Origin: Desertivibrio insolitus
GTDB taxonomy: Bacteria; Actinomycetota; Actinomycetes; Actinomycetales; Microbacteriaceae
Assembly: GCF_017355965.1 (NCBI RefSeq)
Contig: NZ_JAFIQW010000004.1
Span: 434,001-498,000 of the forward strand
Direction of reading: 5' to 3'
DNA length: 64,000 nt
Part shown: positions 1 to 10,600 of the stretch, in pieces
Numbering within the stretch: the first letter of the stretch is position 1
Layout: the number at the start of each line of letters is the position of its first letter
Notes under the pieces: generated by a model
What the model saw: the letters and a program-made list of their open reading frames with translations, nothing else
The model's database searches: none
What the model was told of the DNA's origin: nothing
Translations under genes and position numbers: made by a program

Positions 1-208
1 CGCGCCGTGCGAAGCCGACGAGCGCGAAGCCCGGGGGCAGAAGCCCCCGGTTCGCGAGGTCGTACACGGCGGGCATCAGCTTCTTGCGCGACAGGTCGCC
101 CGTCACGCCGAAGATGATGAGGGCGCTGGGCCCTGCGATGCGGTTCAGTCGGCGGTCGGAGGGCAACCGCAGCGGGTTGTACTCCGGCGTGATGTCCACC
201 GGTGGCAT
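1..208 (-). CDS. zwf: Glucose-6-phosphate 1-dehydrogenase, N-terminal part (cut by window edge)
   Basis: The reverse strand from ATG at 208 reads MPPVDITPEYNPLR, then IAGPSALIIFGVTGDLSRKK and a PAVYDLANRGLLPPGF stretch. This is the NADP-binding Rossmann start of G6PD (motif GVTGDLSRKKL, about residues 32-42). The enzyme oxidises glucose-6-phosphate to 6-phosphogluconolactone with NADP and opens the oxidative pentose phosphate branch in the cytoplasm. Only 69 codons are visible and the gene runs off the left edge. A purine-rich ribosome site (AGAGAAAGAAG) precedes the ATG. It is the fourth gene of the tkt-tal-pgi-zwf run, 43 bp after pgi. In related actinobacteria opcA and pgl follow, but they lie outside this window. 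Confidence 0.93.
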   Translation of the reverse strand, partial: MPPVDITPEYNPLRLPSDRRLNRIAGPSALIIFGVTGDLSRKKLMPAVYDLANRGLLPPGFALVGFARR

Positions 209-251
209 GGAGTGTGGGTTCTTCTTTCTCTGGGGGATGTCAGAGCGCGCG

Positions 252-1847
252 TCAGAGCGCCGCGAGCAGGGCCCGGATGCCGCTCTCGGCGTCGGTCAGC
301 GTCAGCGTGAGCACCGGACGACCGTGGTCCTCGAGCACCGACGCGTCACCCGAGGCCTGAGCCTGGATGAGCTGACCGAACGTGAACGGACGCTCCGGGA
401 TCTCGAGGTCCTCCGCCGGCGTGCCGGTGATCTGGAGGAAGACGCCGATCGCGGGGCCGCCCTTGTGGTACTGGCCGGTCGAGTGCAGGAAGCGGGGGCC
501 CCACCCGAAGGTGACGGGACGCCCGGTCGCCGCGGCGAGCTTGTCGCGCAGCGCCTCGAGCTCCGGGTAGCGGAGCCGGTCGAGGTAGGCCTGGATCGAG
601 ACGTAGCCGTTCTCGGGCAGCTGCGCGAGCAGCGCCTTCACGGCGTCCTCGACGCTGTCCACGCCCGAGACGACGGACTCCGTGCCGCGCACCTCGATGC
701 CGCTCGCAGCGAACGCCGGGGCGGCGGGCTCGGGGCGCGCGTCGAGCAGGCCGCGCGCGGCGACCTTGGCGGACTCCACGTCGGGCTGGTCGAACGGGTT
801 GATGCCGAGGAGACGGCCCGCGACGGCGGTGGCGTACTCCCAGGTCAGCATGAGCGCGCCGAGCTGACCGGTCATCTCGACCTCGCCCTCGGCCACGTCC
901 TCGGTCGCGCGCGGGTCGGCGACGAGGCGCACGACCTGCAGGTCGGCCGGGGGAGCGGCGAGCTCGGGGGCATCCGTGCCGAAGACGACCGGCAGCAGGC
1001 CGCGGCCGATCTTGCCCGTCGACTCGGCGATGAGCTGCTCGGCCCAGTCCGCGAAGCCGACGATGTGGGTGCCGTCGGCGACGATGGCGAGCTTGTCCTT
1101 GAGCGGCTGCGTGCCGGCGATCGCGGCGCCGAGGATGAGCCCCGGGTTCGAGGCGTCGTCCTGCGTGAGCGACGGCAGCGCCGACTCGGCGGCGTCGAGC
1201 AGCCCGCGGATGTCGGCACCCGCGAGCCCGCTCGGCACCAGGCCGAACGCGGTGAGCGCGGAGTAGCGTCCGCCGACGGTCGGGTCGGCGTTGAAGACGC
1301 GGTAGCCGGTCGCGCGGGCCGACTCGTCGAGCGGCGAGCCCGGGTCGGTCACGATGACGATGCGCTCGGTCGGGTCGATGCCGGCGTCGCTGAACGCCTT
1401 CTCGTACACCCGGCGCTGGCTGTCGGTCTCGACGGTCGAGCCCGACTTCGACGACACGACGAGCGCGGTGCGCTCGAGGCGGTCGTTCAGCGCGGAGAGC
1501 ACCTGGCCGGGGTCGGTGGAGTCGAGCACCGTGAGCTCGACGCCCTCGGTGCGCGTGATGACCTCGGGCGCGAGCGACGAGCCGCCCATGCCCGCGAGCA
1601 CGATGTGGTCGACGCCCTTGCCGGCGAGCTCCTCGCGCAGGGCGAGGATCTCGTCGACGAGGGGACGGCTCACGGCGACGGCCGACGTCCAGCCGAGGCG
1701 CTTCGACGCCTCGGACTCGGCGTCCGGACCCCACAGGGTCGCGTCGAGCGCGGTGATGCGGCTCGCGACCTCGTCCGCGATCAGCTGCGGGACGACCCGC
1801 TCGACGGCTTCACCGGCCGCGCCGGTGGCGTGGATCCAGACGGTCAC
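252..1847 (-). CDS. pgi: Glucose-6-phosphate isomerase
   Basis: This 531-aa protein interconverts glucose-6-phosphate and fructose-6-phosphate. It has the SIS-fold signatures [10 protein letters not shown] (about 86-95) and [12 protein letters not shown] (about 130-141), which bind the sugar phosphate, and a later cluster [18 protein letters not shown] typical of the actinobacterial Pgi group that travels with zwf/opcA. The start is GTG at 1847, overlapping the tal stop by four bases (GTGA), so translation is probably coupled to tal. It sits between tal and zwf, which suits recycling of hexose phosphates through the pentose phosphate cycle. Length is normal for the group and nothing is missing. 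Confidence 0.95.
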   Translation of the reverse strand: MTVWIHATGAAGEAVERVVPQLIADEVASRITALDATLWGPDAESEASKRLGWTSAVAVSRPLVDEILALREELAGKGVDHIVLAGMGGSSLAPEVITRTEGVELTVLDSTDPGQVLSALNDRLERTALVVSSKSGSTVETDSQRRVYEKAFSDAGIDPTERIVIVTDPGSPLDESARATGYRVFNADPTVGGRYSALTAFGLVPSGLAGADIRGLLDAAESALPSLTQDDASNPGLILGAAIAGTQPLKDKLAIVADGTHIVGFADWAEQLIAESTGKIGRGLLPVVFGTDAPELAAPPADLQVVRLVADPRATEDVAEGEVEMTGQLGALMLTWEYATAVAGRLLGINPFDQPDVESAKVAARGLLDARPEPAAPAFAASGIEVRGTESVVSGVDSVEDAVKALLAQLPENGYVSIQAYLDRLRYPELEALRDKLAAATGRPVTFGWGPRFLHSTGQYHKGGPAIGVFLQITGTPAEDLEIPERPFTFGQLIQAQASGDASVLEDHGRPVLTLTLTDAESGIRALLAAL

Positions 1848-2971
1848 TTGGCGGCCTCCAGGGCGGCGGTCACGGTGTCGAGCAGCTCGTTCCAGGAGAC
1901 GACGAACTTCTCGACGCCCTCGCGCTCGAGCAGCTCGGTGACCTCGTCGTACGAGACGCCCTGGGCGGCGACGGCGTCGAGCACCTGGTTCGACTCCTCG
2001 TAGGTGCCGGAGATGGTGTCACCGGTGATCTCACCGTGGTCGAAGGTGGCCTCGAGGGTCTTCTCCGGCATGGTGTTCACGACGTCGGCGGCCACGAGGC
2101 TCGTCACGTACAGGGTGTCGGGCAGCGACGGGTCCTTGACACCGGTCGAGGCCCACAGCGGACGCTGCTTGTTCGCGCCGGCGGCGAGGAGGGCCTGCGC
2201 ACGCTCGGTCGCGAAGCTCTGCTCGTAGACCTGGTAGGCGAGGCGGGCGTTCGCGACGCCGGCCTTGCTCTTGAGGGCCTTCGCCTCGTCGGTGCCGACC
2301 GCGTCGAGGCGCTTGTCGATCTCGCTGTCGACGCGCGACACGAAGAACGAGGCGACCGAGTGGATGGTCGACAGGTCGATGCCGGCCTCCTTGGCCCGCT
2401 CGAGACCCGTGAGGTAGGCGTTGATGACCGCGCGGTAGCGCTCGAGGCTGAAGATCAGGGTCACGTTGACGCTGATACCCGCCGCGATGGTGTCCGCGAT
2501 CGCCTCGAGACCCTCGACCGTCGCCGGGATCTTGATCATGACGTTCGGGCGGTCGATCTTCTCCCACAGGCGCTTCGCCATGGCGGTGGTGCCGGCGGCG
2601 TCGTGGGCGAGACCCGGCTCGACCTCGATCGACACGCGGCCGTCGTAGCCGCCGGTCGAGTCGTAGATCGAGCGGAAGATGTCCGCCGCGTTGCCGACGT
2701 CGGCCGTCGTGATGTCGAAGACGGCCTGGTCGACGTCGGCGCCGGCCTGGGCCAGCTCGCGCACCTGCTCGTCGTAGGCCTCGCCCTTGGCGAGAGCCGA
2801 CGCGAAGATCGTCGGGTTGGTCGTCACGCCGACGACGTTGCGACCCTCGATGAGCTTCTCGAGGCCGGCGGCCTTGATCCGCTCACGCGAGAGGTCGTCG
2901 AGCCAGATGCTGACGCCGGCGGCCGACAGAGCCGCGGTCGGGGTGTTCTGAGTGGTGTCCGTGTTGCTCAT
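1844..2971 (-). CDS. tal: Transaldolase
   Basis: This 375-aa transaldolase transfers a dihydroxyacetone unit between sugar phosphates in the non-oxidative pentose phosphate pathway. TTNPTIF (about 50-56) is the conserved N-terminal signature. The Schiff-base lysine lies in VMIKIPAT (Lys about 147). The Tal long form without fusion is usual in actinobacteria. The ATG at 2971 follows a 69-bp gap after tkt, and the stop overlaps pgi by four bases. It belongs to the tkt-tal-pgi-zwf operon and is expected to be co-transcribed. Confidence 0.96.
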   Translation of the reverse strand: MSNTDTTQNTPTAALSAAGVSIWLDDLSRERIKAAGLEKLIEGRNVVGVTTNPTIFASALAKGEAYDEQVRELAQAGADVDQAVFDITTADVGNAADIFRSIYDSTGGYDGRVSIEVEPGLAHDAAGTTAMAKRLWEKIDRPNVMIKIPATVEGLEAIADTIAAGISVNVTLIFSLERYRAVINAYLTGLERAKEAGIDLSTIHSVASFFVSRVDSEIDKRLDAVGTDEAKALKSKAGVANARLAYQVYEQSFATERAQALLAAGANKQRPLWASTGVKDPSLPDTLYVTSLVAADVVNTMPEKTLEATFDHGEITGDTISGTYEESNQVLDAVAAQGVSYDEVTELLEREGVEKFVVSWNELLDTVTAALEAAK

Positions 2972-3040
2972 GATTCCTGCTCCCGGTCGCCCTGGGCGGC
3001 CGTCGTTCCGTGTCTTCTGGTTCTTCCGGAGGGCGGTCGC

Positions 3041-5134
3041 TCAGAGGGCGGCCAGCGAGTCCTTGGCGGCGGCGACGGCGGCTTCCGTCGTCATGCCGAA
3101 CTCGCGGTACAGCGTCTTGTAGTCGGCGGAGGCACCGAAGTGCTCGATCGAGACGCTGCGGCCGGCGTCGCCGATCCACGGGCGCCACGACAGGCCGAGC
3201 CCGGCCTCGATCGAGACGCGTGCCTTGACCGACGAGGGCAGCACCTGCTCGCGGTACTCGTCGCTCTGCTCGGCGAACCACTCGAGGCTCGGCGCCGAGA
3301 CGACGCGGGCGTTGATGCCCTCGCCCTTGAGCTGCTCGCGGGCGTCGACGGCGATCTGCACCTCGGAACCGGTCGCGATGAAGATCACGTCCGGGGTGCC
3401 GTTGGGGGCCTCGGCGAGCACGTACGCGCCCTTCGCGACGTTCTTCGCGCTCGCGAAGGTGTCGCCGGATGCCTCGCCGTCGCCACGCTCGAAGACGGGG
3501 ATGTTCTGACGGGTGAGCGCCAGGCCGGCCGGGCCCTTGCGACGCTCGAGGATGGTCTTCCACGCCCAGGCGACCTCGTTGGCGTCGGCGGGACGCACGA
3601 CGTCGAGACCCGGGATCGCGCGGAGCGCGGTCAGCTGCTCGATCGGCTGGTGCGTCGGCCCGTCCTCGCCGAGGGCGATGGAGTCGTGCGTCCAGACGTA
3701 GATCGTCGGCGCCTGCATGAGCGCGGCGAGACGGACGGCCGGGCGCATGTAGTCGCTGAAGATGAGGAAGGTGCCGCCAAACGGACGGGTGTTGCCGTGC
3801 AGCACGATGCCGTTGAGGATCGAGCCCATCGCGTGCTCGCGGATGCCGAAGTGCAGCACGCGGCCGTAGGGGTCGCCCTGCCACATCTTGGTGGAGCGGT
3901 CGGCGGGGACGAAGGACTTGGCGCCCTCGATGGTCGTGTTGTTCGACTCCGCGAGGTCTGCGGAGCCACCCCAGAGCTCGGGCACGACGCCGGCGAGGGC
4001 GTTGATGACCTTGCCGGAGGCGGCGCGGGTCGAGACGTCCTTGCCGGGGGCGAAGACGGGGAGGGCCTCCTCGATGCCCTCGGGCAGCTCGCCCGAGAGG
4101 AGCCGGTCGAGCAGCGCCTTGCGCTCGGGGTTGGCCTCGGCCCAGGCGTCGAAGTCCTTCTTCCACTCGGCGTGGGCGGCCTGACCGCGCTCGACGGCCT
4201 TGCGGGTGTGGGCGATGACCTCGTCGGAGACCTCGAAGGTCTTCTCGGGGTCGAAGCCGAGCACCTCCTTGACCGCGGCCAGCTCCTCGCCACCGAGGGC
4301 GGAGCCGTGGATCTTGCCGGTGTTCTGCTTGGTGGGGGAGGGCCAGCCGATGATCGTGTTGAGGATGATCACGCTGGGCTTGTCGGTCTCGGCCTTGGCG
4401 GCCTCGATCGCGTCGTAGAGGGCCTGGATGTCCTCGACGTACTCGCCCGTCTTCTTCCAGTCGACGTGCTGCACGTGCCAGTGGTTGGCCTCGTAGCGCT
4501 TGGCGACGTCGTCGGTGAAGGCGATGTCGGTGTCGTCCTCGATGGAGATCTGGTTCGCGTCGTAGATGACGACGAGGTTGCCGAGCTTCTGGTGACCGGC
4601 GAGGGAGGCCGCCTCGTTGGTCACGCCCTCCTGCATGTCACCGTCGCTCGCGATGACGTAGATGGTGTGGTCGAAGACGCTCTCACCCGGGGCGGCCTCG
4701 GGGTCGAACAGGCCGCGCTCGTAGCGGGCGGCGTAGGCGAAGCCGACGGCCGAGGCGAGGCCCTGGCCGAGCGGGCCGGTCGTGATCTCGACGCCGTCGG
4801 TGTGGCCGTACTCGGGGTGGCCCGGGGTCTTCGAGCCCCAGGTGCGCAGCGCCTGCAGGTCCTCGAGCTCGAGGCCGTAGCCGCCGAGGTAGAACTGCAC
4901 GTACTGGGTCAGCGAGCTGTGGCCCGCCGAGAGGATGAAGCGGTCGCGCCCGATCCAGGTGCTGTCGCTGGGGTCACGGCGCATGACCTTCTGGAAGAGG
5001 AGGTATGCGGCGGGCGCGAGGCTCATCGCGGTGCCGGGGTGCCCGTTTCCGACCTTCTCCACCGCGTCGGCGGCGAGGATTCGAGCGGTGTCGACCGCCT
5101 TGTTGTCGATGGGTTCCCACTGGAGAGCAGTCAC
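3041..5134 (-). CDS. tkt: Transketolase
   Basis: This 697-aa thiamine diphosphate enzyme moves two-carbon ketol units between pentose, heptose and triose phosphates. It has KVGNGHPGTAMSLAP (about 27-41), the ThDP motif ASDGDMQEGVTNEA and the C-terminal domain signature FGIREHAMGS. I chose the GTG at 5134 (VTALQWEPIDNKAVDT), which matches the usual N terminus and has AAGAAGG about 13 bases upstream. The frame stays open to an ATG at 5266 that is five bases after a possible -10 (TATGCT), which would add 44 low-similarity residues. I consider that start unlikely but not excluded. It is the first gene of the pentose phosphate operon. Confidence 0.95.
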   Translation of the reverse strand: MTALQWEPIDNKAVDTARILAADAVEKVGNGHPGTAMSLAPAAYLLFQKVMRRDPSDSTWIGRDRFILSAGHSSLTQYVQFYLGGYGLELEDLQALRTWGSKTPGHPEYGHTDGVEITTGPLGQGLASAVGFAYAARYERGLFDPEAAPGESVFDHTIYVIASDGDMQEGVTNEAASLAGHQKLGNLVVIYDANQISIEDDTDIAFTDDVAKRYEANHWHVQHVDWKKTGEYVEDIQALYDAIEAAKAETDKPSVIILNTIIGWPSPTKQNTGKIHGSALGGEELAAVKEVLGFDPEKTFEVSDEVIAHTRKAVERGQAAHAEWKKDFDAWAEANPERKALLDRLLSGELPEGIEEALPVFAPGKDVSTRAASGKVINALAGVVPELWGGSADLAESNNTTIEGAKSFVPADRSTKMWQGDPYGRVLHFGIREHAMGSILNGIVLHGNTRPFGGTFLIFSDYMRPAVRLAALMQAPTIYVWTHDSIALGEDGPTHQPIEQLTALRAIPGLDVVRPADANEVAWAWKTILERRKGPAGLALTRQNIPVFERGDGEASGDTFASAKNVAKGAYVLAEAPNGTPDVIFIATGSEVQIAVDAREQLKGEGINARVVSAPSLEWFAEQSDEYREQVLPSSVKARVSIEAGLGLSWRPWIGDAGRSVSIEHFGASADYKTLYREFGMTTEAAVAAAKDSLAAL

Positions 5135-5372
5135 TGGTGCTGATGACCCTTCTTGATCGGGTCGCGTGGGATAAGACGCGACCGCTACGGCTCCTGCCTT
5201 CACGTCGTCGTCACGGCCGCGCGCGTAAGCGATCTCTCGGAAGCACGTGGGCGCGGCGGCAGGCATCTCTCAGCATAGTGAAGCCCGGGAGGCACCGGAT
5301 GACACTCCCGGCACACTGTGCAACAAAGGGCCGATTAGACTGGCTGCGCTCCCCACCACCTTCGAAGGATCC
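5135..5372. promoter_or_regulatory. Divergent tkt / ctaB control region
   Basis: This is the 238-bp gap between the divergent tkt and ctaB genes. On the minus strand a TATGCT hexamer (5277-5272) fits an actinobacterial -10 and would give tkt a leader of about 130 nt. On the plus strand TAGACT (5336-5341) fits a -10 for ctaB, whose ATG at 5373 has GAAGGA at 5364-5369 as ribosome site. No convincing TTGACA element is seen for either. Assignments are by eye only. Confidence 0.4.
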
Positions 5373-6308
5373 ATGGACGCCGCCATCACCACGACCTCGC
5401 GCGACGAGGGCACCCGCGGCACGGAACCCAGGTTCCGCCGCAAGGTGAAGGCCTACATCTCCCTGACGAAGCCCCGTGTGGTCGAGCTGCTGCTCGTCAC
5501 GACCGCACCGGTCATGATCCTCGCGGCCCAGGGCATCCCGAACCCGTGGCTCGTCATCGCGACGCTCGTCGGCGGTGCCATGAGCGCCGGCTCGGCCGGA
5601 GCGTTCAACTGCTACATCGACCGCGACATCGACCGGCTGATGAAGCGCACGAAGAACCGTCCGCTCGTCACCGGCGAGCTGAGCGACCGCGAGGCCCTCG
5701 TATTCGCCTGGGTGCTCGGGCTCGCCTCGATCGCCTGGCTCGCGGTGTTCACCAACGTCGTCGCCGCGGCCCTGTCGCTCGCCGCGATCTTCTTCTACGT
5801 CGTGGTCTACACGCTCGTGCTCAAGCGCCGCACTGAGCAGAACATCATCTGGGGCGGCATCGCCGGCTGCTTCCCGGTGCTCATCGGCTGGTCGGCCGTG
5901 ACCGGCTCGATCGACTGGGCGCCGCTCGTGCTCTTCGCGGTGGTCTTCCTCTGGACGCCCCCGCACTACTGGCCGCTGTCGATGAAGTACCGCGACGACT
6001 ACCGCGCCGCCCACGTGCCGATGCTCGCCGCCGTGCGCGCGCGCACCGTCGTCGGCCTGCAGGTCGTGCTCTACACGTGGGCGACGGTCGCCTGCTCGCT
6101 GCTGCTCGTGCCGATCGCCGGGATGGGCCTCGTCTACACGGTGACCGCGCTCGCCTCGGGCGGCTGGTTCCTCTACGAGTCGCACCGCCTCTACGCGACC
6201 GCGATCCGCGACGAGGAGGTCAAGCCGATGCGCGTGTTCCACGCCTCGATCAGCTACCTGACCCTTCTCTTCGTCGCCGTCGGCGTCGACCCGCTGCTTC
6301 CCTTCTAG
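5373..6308 (+). CDS. ctaB: Protohaem IX farnesyltransferase (haem O synthase)
   Basis: This 311-aa polytopic membrane enzyme of the UbiA prenyltransferase family adds farnesyl to haem B to give haem O for cytochrome aa3 oxidase. The prenyl-diphosphate motif [20 protein letters not shown] (about 79-98) is intact and the second loop [18 protein letters not shown] is present. Several hydrophobic helices follow. The ATG at 5373 is supported by GAAGGA. Upstream in-frame codons back to 5247 look like leader. It is divergent from tkt and converges on ctaA, the next step in haem A synthesis. Confidence 0.95.
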   Translation: MDAAITTTSRDEGTRGTEPRFRRKVKAYISLTKPRVVELLLVTTAPVMILAAQGIPNPWLVIATLVGGAMSAGSAGAFNCYIDRDIDRLMKRTKNRPLVTGELSDREALVFAWVLGLASIAWLAVFTNVVAAALSLAAIFFYVVVYTLVLKRRTEQNIIWGGIAGCFPVLIGWSAVTGSIDWAPLVLFAVVFLWTPPHYWPLSMKYRDDYRAAHVPMLAAVRARTVVGLQVVLYTWATVACSLLLVPIAGMGLVYTVTALASGGWFLYESHRLYATAIRDEEVKPMRVFHASISYLTLLFVAVGVDPLLPF

Positions 6309-6333
6309 CCCGGCGGCTCGCCCGCAGCCGGGC
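6308..6333 (+). terminator. Possible terminator after ctaB
   Basis: A hairpin starts inside the ctaB stop region: GCCCGGCGGC pairs with GCAGCCGGGC with one mismatch and a six-base loop. No T-run follows, so termination is only suggested. Confidence 0.35.
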
Positions 6334-6674
6334 ACCGGGGATGCACTGCGTCCTCGTGACGTGCCGCTGCGAGCACGCCCAGACACGGACGAAGGACTCA
6401 GCGCGTCCGCTGATCCGCCGGGCCAAGGACCGCACGCCGTCGAGGCAGGATCGGGTCAACGGTCGAGCGCTAACCCGCGGCATCCGGATGTCACGCGCCG
6501 CCGCGTCTCGTTCTGCGCTTGTTCGGAGTGCGTGATCGGGATCCAGGCGGCGCGCGCAGGACCGTCGCTCGATGGCGCAGGGAGCGACGGCGGGGACGTC
6601 GCCCCGCAATTCACGGGCGAGCTACACCGGAGGGCCGAGAGAGGCCCCCGCTCGGCGACGGCGGGCGGCGTCCG
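6334..6674. other. Gene-free spacer between convergent ctaB and ctaA
   Basis: About 340 bp without a convincing gene. Frames open here have atypical codon use and no ribosome site. It contains one copy of the over-represented octamer GGCATCCG (6479-6486) followed by CGGATGTC. A weak hairpin, GGGCC-gagaga-GGCCC (6632-6647), could end ctaA on the minus strand. I see nothing else. Confidence 0.5.
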
Positions 6675-7706
6675 CTACTGCGCGGTCGTCGTCTCGGGCA
6701 GCAGCTCGTCCTCGGTGGCCGCGGTGACCTTGCCCGCCGGCTCCTTGAGCGAGAGCACGACGGCGGTCATCGCTGATACGAGCACGCAGGCGAGCACCAT
6801 GTGCACGCCGACCAGCAGCTCGGGCAGGCCGAGCCGCGCCTGCGTCACGCCGACCACGATCTGCACGACCTCGACGGCGAGCAGCAGCAGGGAGTAGCGG
6901 GCGAGGCTCGCGTTGCGGCCGGCCGGGCGGGTGCCCTCCTCGCGGGAGGGGAAGGTGCGCGACGCGACCACGAGCACGAGGGTGAGCGCGAGGGCGATGT
7001 AGGCGGGCCAGCTGTGCACGTGCTGCATCAGCTCGGGGTCGAGCCCGTTGCGCGCCGCGGCGTCGTCGCCCGCGTGCGGCCCGGACCCGGTCGTCAGGGC
7101 GCCGGCGAACACCGTCACCGCGACGAAGAAGCTCGTCACGTGCGCCGTGATCACGAGCCAGAGCGGCGCGGCGCGGTGCGACGAGCGCGGTCCGACGTAG
7201 ACGCGGAAGACCAGCACCGTGGCGAGCACGACGAGCACGATCGAGACGAGGAAGTGGGCCTGCACGTAGTTGGGGTCGAGCGTCGTCAGCACCGTGATGC
7301 CGCCGATGACCGCCTGCAGGATGATGCCGAAGCCGAGTGCGAGACTCAGCCGGAACAGGTCGGGCCGGCGGTCGCGCACGCGCACGACGAGCAGGAACGT
7401 GACCGCCGCGATGACGATCAGCAGGAACGTGAGCAGGCGGTTGCCGAACTCGATCGCGCCGTGGATGCCCATCTCGGGCACCGCGACGAGCGAACCGGGC
7501 CGGCACTCGGGCCAGGTCGGGCAGCCGAGCCCGGAGCCCGTGAGGCGCACAGCACCGCCGGTTCCGACGATGAGCACGTGACTGATCAGCGAGAGCCAGG
7601 CGAAGACGCGGATGCCCTTGCCGAGCCGGTCCGGCAGTCGCCCGTAGAGGCGGGCGAAGGGTCCCTCGCGGCGGGCATCGGTCTCGGTCACTGTGCTGTC
7701 CCTCAT
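6675..7706 (-). CDS. ctaA: Haem A synthase
   Basis: This 343-aa COX15/CtaA membrane protein oxidises haem O to haem A for cytochrome aa3 oxidase. About eight hydrophobic helices are visible. The [21 protein letters not shown] segment carries the conserved cysteine pair region of the first extracytoplasmic loop. Haem-ligand histidines lie in [34 protein letters not shown] and GVHMVLA. The ATG at 7706 has a strong GGGAGGAG eight bases upstream. The frame is open much further upstream (to 8135), but that part overlaps sufB and is not coding. It pairs functionally with ctaB, which converges on it. Confidence 0.94.
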   Translation of the reverse strand: MRDSTVTETDARREGPFARLYGRLPDRLGKGIRVFAWLSLISHVLIVGTGGAVRLTGSGLGCPTWPECRPGSLVAVPEMGIHGAIEFGNRLLTFLLIVIAAVTFLLVVRVRDRRPDLFRLSLALGFGIILQAVIGGITVLTTLDPNYVQAHFLVSIVLVVLATVLVFRVYVGPRSSHRAAPLWLVITAHVTSFFVAVTVFAGALTTGSGPHAGDDAAARNGLDPELMQHVHSWPAYIALALTLVLVVASRTFPSREEGTRPAGRNASLARYSLLLLAVEVVQIVVGVTQARLGLPELLVGVHMVLACVLVSAMTAVVLSLKEPAGKVTAATEDELLPETTTAQ

Positions 7707-7959
7707 CCTGTCCGCTCCTCCCAATTCCGGGCGGGGGACCTGTAGAATCATGCGGACCGTGCGTCGACCGCACGGCTCCGGCGCCACCGATCCGTCCCGT
7801 TGGGACGGCGAGGGGCGGGGGACCGCCGATCGGTGCCCGTCCAGTGTAGGCAGCGAGGCCCCGCGACATTCGTTCTCGACCACCGAAGAGTGGCCGATGA
7901 TCACGCGCGCGGAATGCCCGTACCGACCCGACGGTTGTAATCGGCAGAAAGAGGTGCAC
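7707..7959. promoter_or_regulatory. Divergent ctaA / suf control region
   Basis: This 253-bp spacer contains a TAGAAT hexamer (7743-7748) that fits a suf operon -10 and would leave a leader of about 200 nt before sufB. An ATG at 7751 is in frame with sufB but lies too close to that -10 to be used. The sufB ATG at 7960 has AAAGAGG at 7948-7954. No sufR-type regulator gene is present here, so suf control, if any, must act through this leader or from elsewhere. Confidence 0.4.
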
Positions 7960-9378
7960 ATGTCAGACGTTCTGATCGACCGACCCGAACTCGAGAGCCT
8001 CGGGCAGTACGAATTCGGCTGGGCCGACTCCGATGAGGCCGGCGCTTCCGCGCGACGGGGGATCTCCGACGAGGTCGTCACCGACATCTCGCGCAAGAAG
8101 AACGAGCCCGAGTGGATGCTCAAGAACCGGCTCAAGGGCTACCAGCTCTTCCAGCGCAAGCCGATGCCGACGTGGGGCGCCGACCTCTCGGGCATCGACT
8201 TCGACAACATCAAGTACTTCGTGCGGTCCACGGAGAAGCAGGCCCAGAGCTGGGAGGACCTGCCCGAGGACATCCGCAACACCTACGACCGTCTCGGCAT
8301 CCCCGAGGCCGAGCGCGCCCGCCTCGTGGCCGGCGTCGCGGCTCAGTACGAGTCCGAGGTCGTCTACCACCAGATCCAGGAGGACCTCGAGCGTCAGGGT
8401 GTCATCTTCATGGACACCGACACCGCGCTCAAGGAGCACCCGGAGTTCTTCGAGGAGTACTTCGGCACCGTCATCCCGGCCGGTGACAACAAGTTCGCCG
8501 CGCTGAACACCGCCGTCTGGTCGGGCGGCTCCTTCGTCTACGTGCCGAAGGGCGTGCACGTCGAGATCCCGCTGCAGGCCTACTTCCGCATCAACACGGA
8601 GAACATGGGCCAGTTCGAGCGGACGCTGATCATCGCCGACGAGGGCAGCTACGTCCACTACATCGAGGGCTGCACGGCGCCGATCTACAAGTCGGACTCC
8701 CTGCACTCGGCCGTCGTCGAGATCGTCGTCAAGAAGAACGCCCGCGTTCGCTACACGACGATCCAGAACTGGTCGAACAACGTCTACAACCTCGTCACCA
8801 AGCGTGCGGTCGCGCACGAGGGCGCGACGATGGAGTGGATCGACGGCAACATCGGCTCCAAGGTCACGATGAAGTACCCGTCCATCTACCTCACCGGCGA
8901 GCACGCCAAGGGCGAGACCCTCTCCGTCGCGTTCGCCGGCCCCGGCCAGCACCAGGACGCGGGCGCCAAGATGGTCCACCTCGCGCCGTACACGACCTCG
9001 TCGATCGTCTCGAAGTCGATCGCGCGCGGCGGCGGCCGCGCTGGCTACCGCGGCGAGATCCGCGTCGCCGAGAACGCGCACCACTCCGCCAACACGGTGC
9101 GGTGCGACGCGCTGCTCGTCGACACCATCTCGCGGTCCGACACCTACCCGGCCATCGACATCCGCGTCGACGACGTGCAGCTCGGTCACGAGGCCACCGT
9201 CTCCCGCGTCAGCGAGGAGCAGCTGTTCTACCTCATGTCCCGCGGACTCGAGGAGGACGAGGCCATGGCCATGATCGTGCGCGGCTTCATCGAGCCGATC
9301 GCCCGCGAGCTGCCCATGGAGTACGCGCTCGAGCTCAACAAGCTCATCGAGATGAGCATGGAAGGCAGCGTCGGCTGA
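7960..9378 (+). CDS. sufB: Fe-S cluster assembly protein SufB
   Basis: This 472-aa scaffold subunit works with SufC and SufD to build Fe-S clusters. It begins [21 protein letters not shown] and carries the family's [19 protein letters not shown] and the C-terminal core with [30 protein letters not shown]. Catalytic-core residues include the IEGCTAPIY cysteine region. It is the first gene of sufB-sufD-Rieske-sufC-sufT, 34 bp before sufD. Length matches the family once the 89-codon upstream frame extension is discarded. Confidence 0.97.
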   Translation: MSDVLIDRPELESLGQYEFGWADSDEAGASARRGISDEVVTDISRKKNEPEWMLKNRLKGYQLFQRKPMPTWGADLSGIDFDNIKYFVRSTEKQAQSWEDLPEDIRNTYDRLGIPEAERARLVAGVAAQYESEVVYHQIQEDLERQGVIFMDTDTALKEHPEFFEEYFGTVIPAGDNKFAALNTAVWSGGSFVYVPKGVHVEIPLQAYFRINTENMGQFERTLIIADEGSYVHYIEGCTAPIYKSDSLHSAVVEIVVKKNARVRYTTIQNWSNNVYNLVTKRAVAHEGATMEWIDGNIGSKVTMKYPSIYLTGEHAKGETLSVAFAGPGQHQDAGAKMVHLAPYTTSSIVSKSIARGGGRAGYRGEIRVAENAHHSANTVRCDALLVDTISRSDTYPAIDIRVDDVQLGHEATVSRVSEEQLFYLMSRGLEEDEAMAMIVRGFIEPIARELPMEYALELNKLIEMSMEGSVG

Positions 9379-9412
9379 CCCCCGGCCGGCCACGGAAGGA
9401 CCACACCGTTAC

Positions 9413-10600
9413 ATGACCACGGCAGAGACGACGCCCGCTCAGCACGGCTTGACCGAGCACAGCCACGGCGGCTGGGGGAAGGGCACCGTCCCGGTGCAGA
9501 CCCGCTCCGAGCGCTTCACCTCCACCGACCCTTCTGCGTTCCCGGATGTCACGGGGCAGGAGTTCGAGTGGAAGTTCATGCCCGTCCGGCGGATCACCGA
9601 GCTCACCTCGGGATCCCCGGACGGCAGCCCGGCCGACATCGACGTGCAGGCTTCGGCCGGCGCCTCGGTCGAGTGGGTCGGCATGGACCACGCGCTCATC
9701 GGCACGGCGGGCATCCCCGAGGAGAAGGCGGCCGCGCTCGCGTGGTCGACCGCTCAGAAGGCGCTCTCCGTCGCGATCACCGGTGAGGAGGGCGAGCACG
9801 TCGTGCTCACCCGCTCGTCGCTGCCCAGCACCGCGACGAGCGCGCACACGGTGATCTCCGCCGCGCCGAACAGCCGCGGCACGGTCGTGCTGCAGAACCG
9901 CGGCAAGGCGCTCCTCACGGAGAACGTCGAGATCGTCGTGGGAGAGGGCGCCGACCTCACCGTGGTCTCGGTGCAGGAGTGGGACGACGAGGCGATTCAC
10001 CTTTCGAGCCACTTCGCGCGCATCGGCCGCGACGCCAAGCTCAAGCACTTCGTCGTGTCCCTCGGCGGCAGCGTCGTCCGGGTCGTGCCGACCGCGCACC
10101 TCGCGGAGCAGGGCGGCGACGTCGAGCTCTACGGCGTGTACTTCGCCGACGCGGGGCAGCACCTCGAGCAGCGTCCGTACGTGAACCACGACGCCCCGCA
10201 CACCCGCAGCCGCGTCAACTACAAGGGCGCGCTGCAGGGTGAGGGCGCCCGCACCGTGTGGGTGGGCGACGTGCTCATCGGGCGCGAGGCCACCGGCACC
10301 GACAGCTACGAGCAGAACCGCAACCTCGTGCTCTCCGACGGCACGCGTGCCGACTCGATCCCCAACCTCGAGATCGAGACCGGTGACATCGAGGGCGCGG
10401 GTCACGCGAGCGCGACCGGCCGCTTCGACGACGAGCACCTCTTCTACCTCGCCTCGCGCGGCATCCCGGAGGACGAGGCGCGCCGCATGGTCGTGCTCGG
10501 CTTCCTCGCCGAGATCGTGCAGCAGATCGGCGTCCCCGATCTCGAGGAGCGCCTGATCGAGGCGATCGTCGAGGAGCTCGCCCAGGGCGGTGCCCTGTGA
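9413..10600 (+). CDS. sufD: Fe-S cluster assembly protein SufD
   Basis: This 395-aa SufB/SufD-family subunit forms the SufBC2D scaffold and is needed for iron entry. The C-terminal block has AGHASATGRFDDEHLFYLASRGIPEDEARRMVVLGF, the hallmark of SufD/SufB, with a histidine in the AGHAS motif. The N-terminal part is the usual variable domain. The ATG at 9413 lies 34 bp after sufB and the stop overlaps the GTG of the next gene by four bases, so the ferredoxin is translationally coupled to it. Confidence 0.95.
   Translation: MTTAETTPAQHGLTEHSHGGWGKGTVPVQTRSERFTSTDPSAFPDVTGQEFEWKFMPVRRITELTSGSPDGSPADIDVQASAGASVEWVGMDHALIGTAGIPEEKAAALAWSTAQKALSVAITGEEGEHVVLTRSSLPSTATSAHTVISAAPNSRGTVVLQNRGKALLTENVEIVVGEGADLTVVSVQEWDDEAIHLSSHFARIGRDAKLKHFVVSLGGSVVRVVPTAHLAEQGGDVELYGVYFADAGQHLEQRPYVNHDAPHTRSRVNYKGALQGEGARTVWVGDVLIGREATGTDSYEQNRNLVLSDGTRADSIPNLEIETGDIEGAGHASATGRFDDEHLFYLASRGIPEDEARRMVVLGFLAEIVQQIGVPDLEERLIEAIVEELAQGGAL

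Noticed and set aside
84-2003. Long plus-strand frame opposite pgi
   Set aside because: It is Arg/Glu/Asp/Val-rich shadow of a GC3-biased gene. The minus strand encodes clear Pgi and Tal with family motifs.
2036-5143. 1035-codon plus-strand frame opposite tal and tkt
   Set aside because: Composition is a mirror of the transketolase and transaldolase genes. No domain is recognisable and there is no ribosome site.
6361-6897. Plus-strand ORF between ctaB and ctaA
   Set aside because: No family resemblance, no ribosome site, and it runs into the ctaA gene on the other strand.
7693-7959. N-terminal extension of SufB in the same frame
   Set aside because: SufB starts at 7960 with a good ribosome site. 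The extra 89 codons have no family counterpart, and the first ATG there overlaps the presumed transcription start zone.
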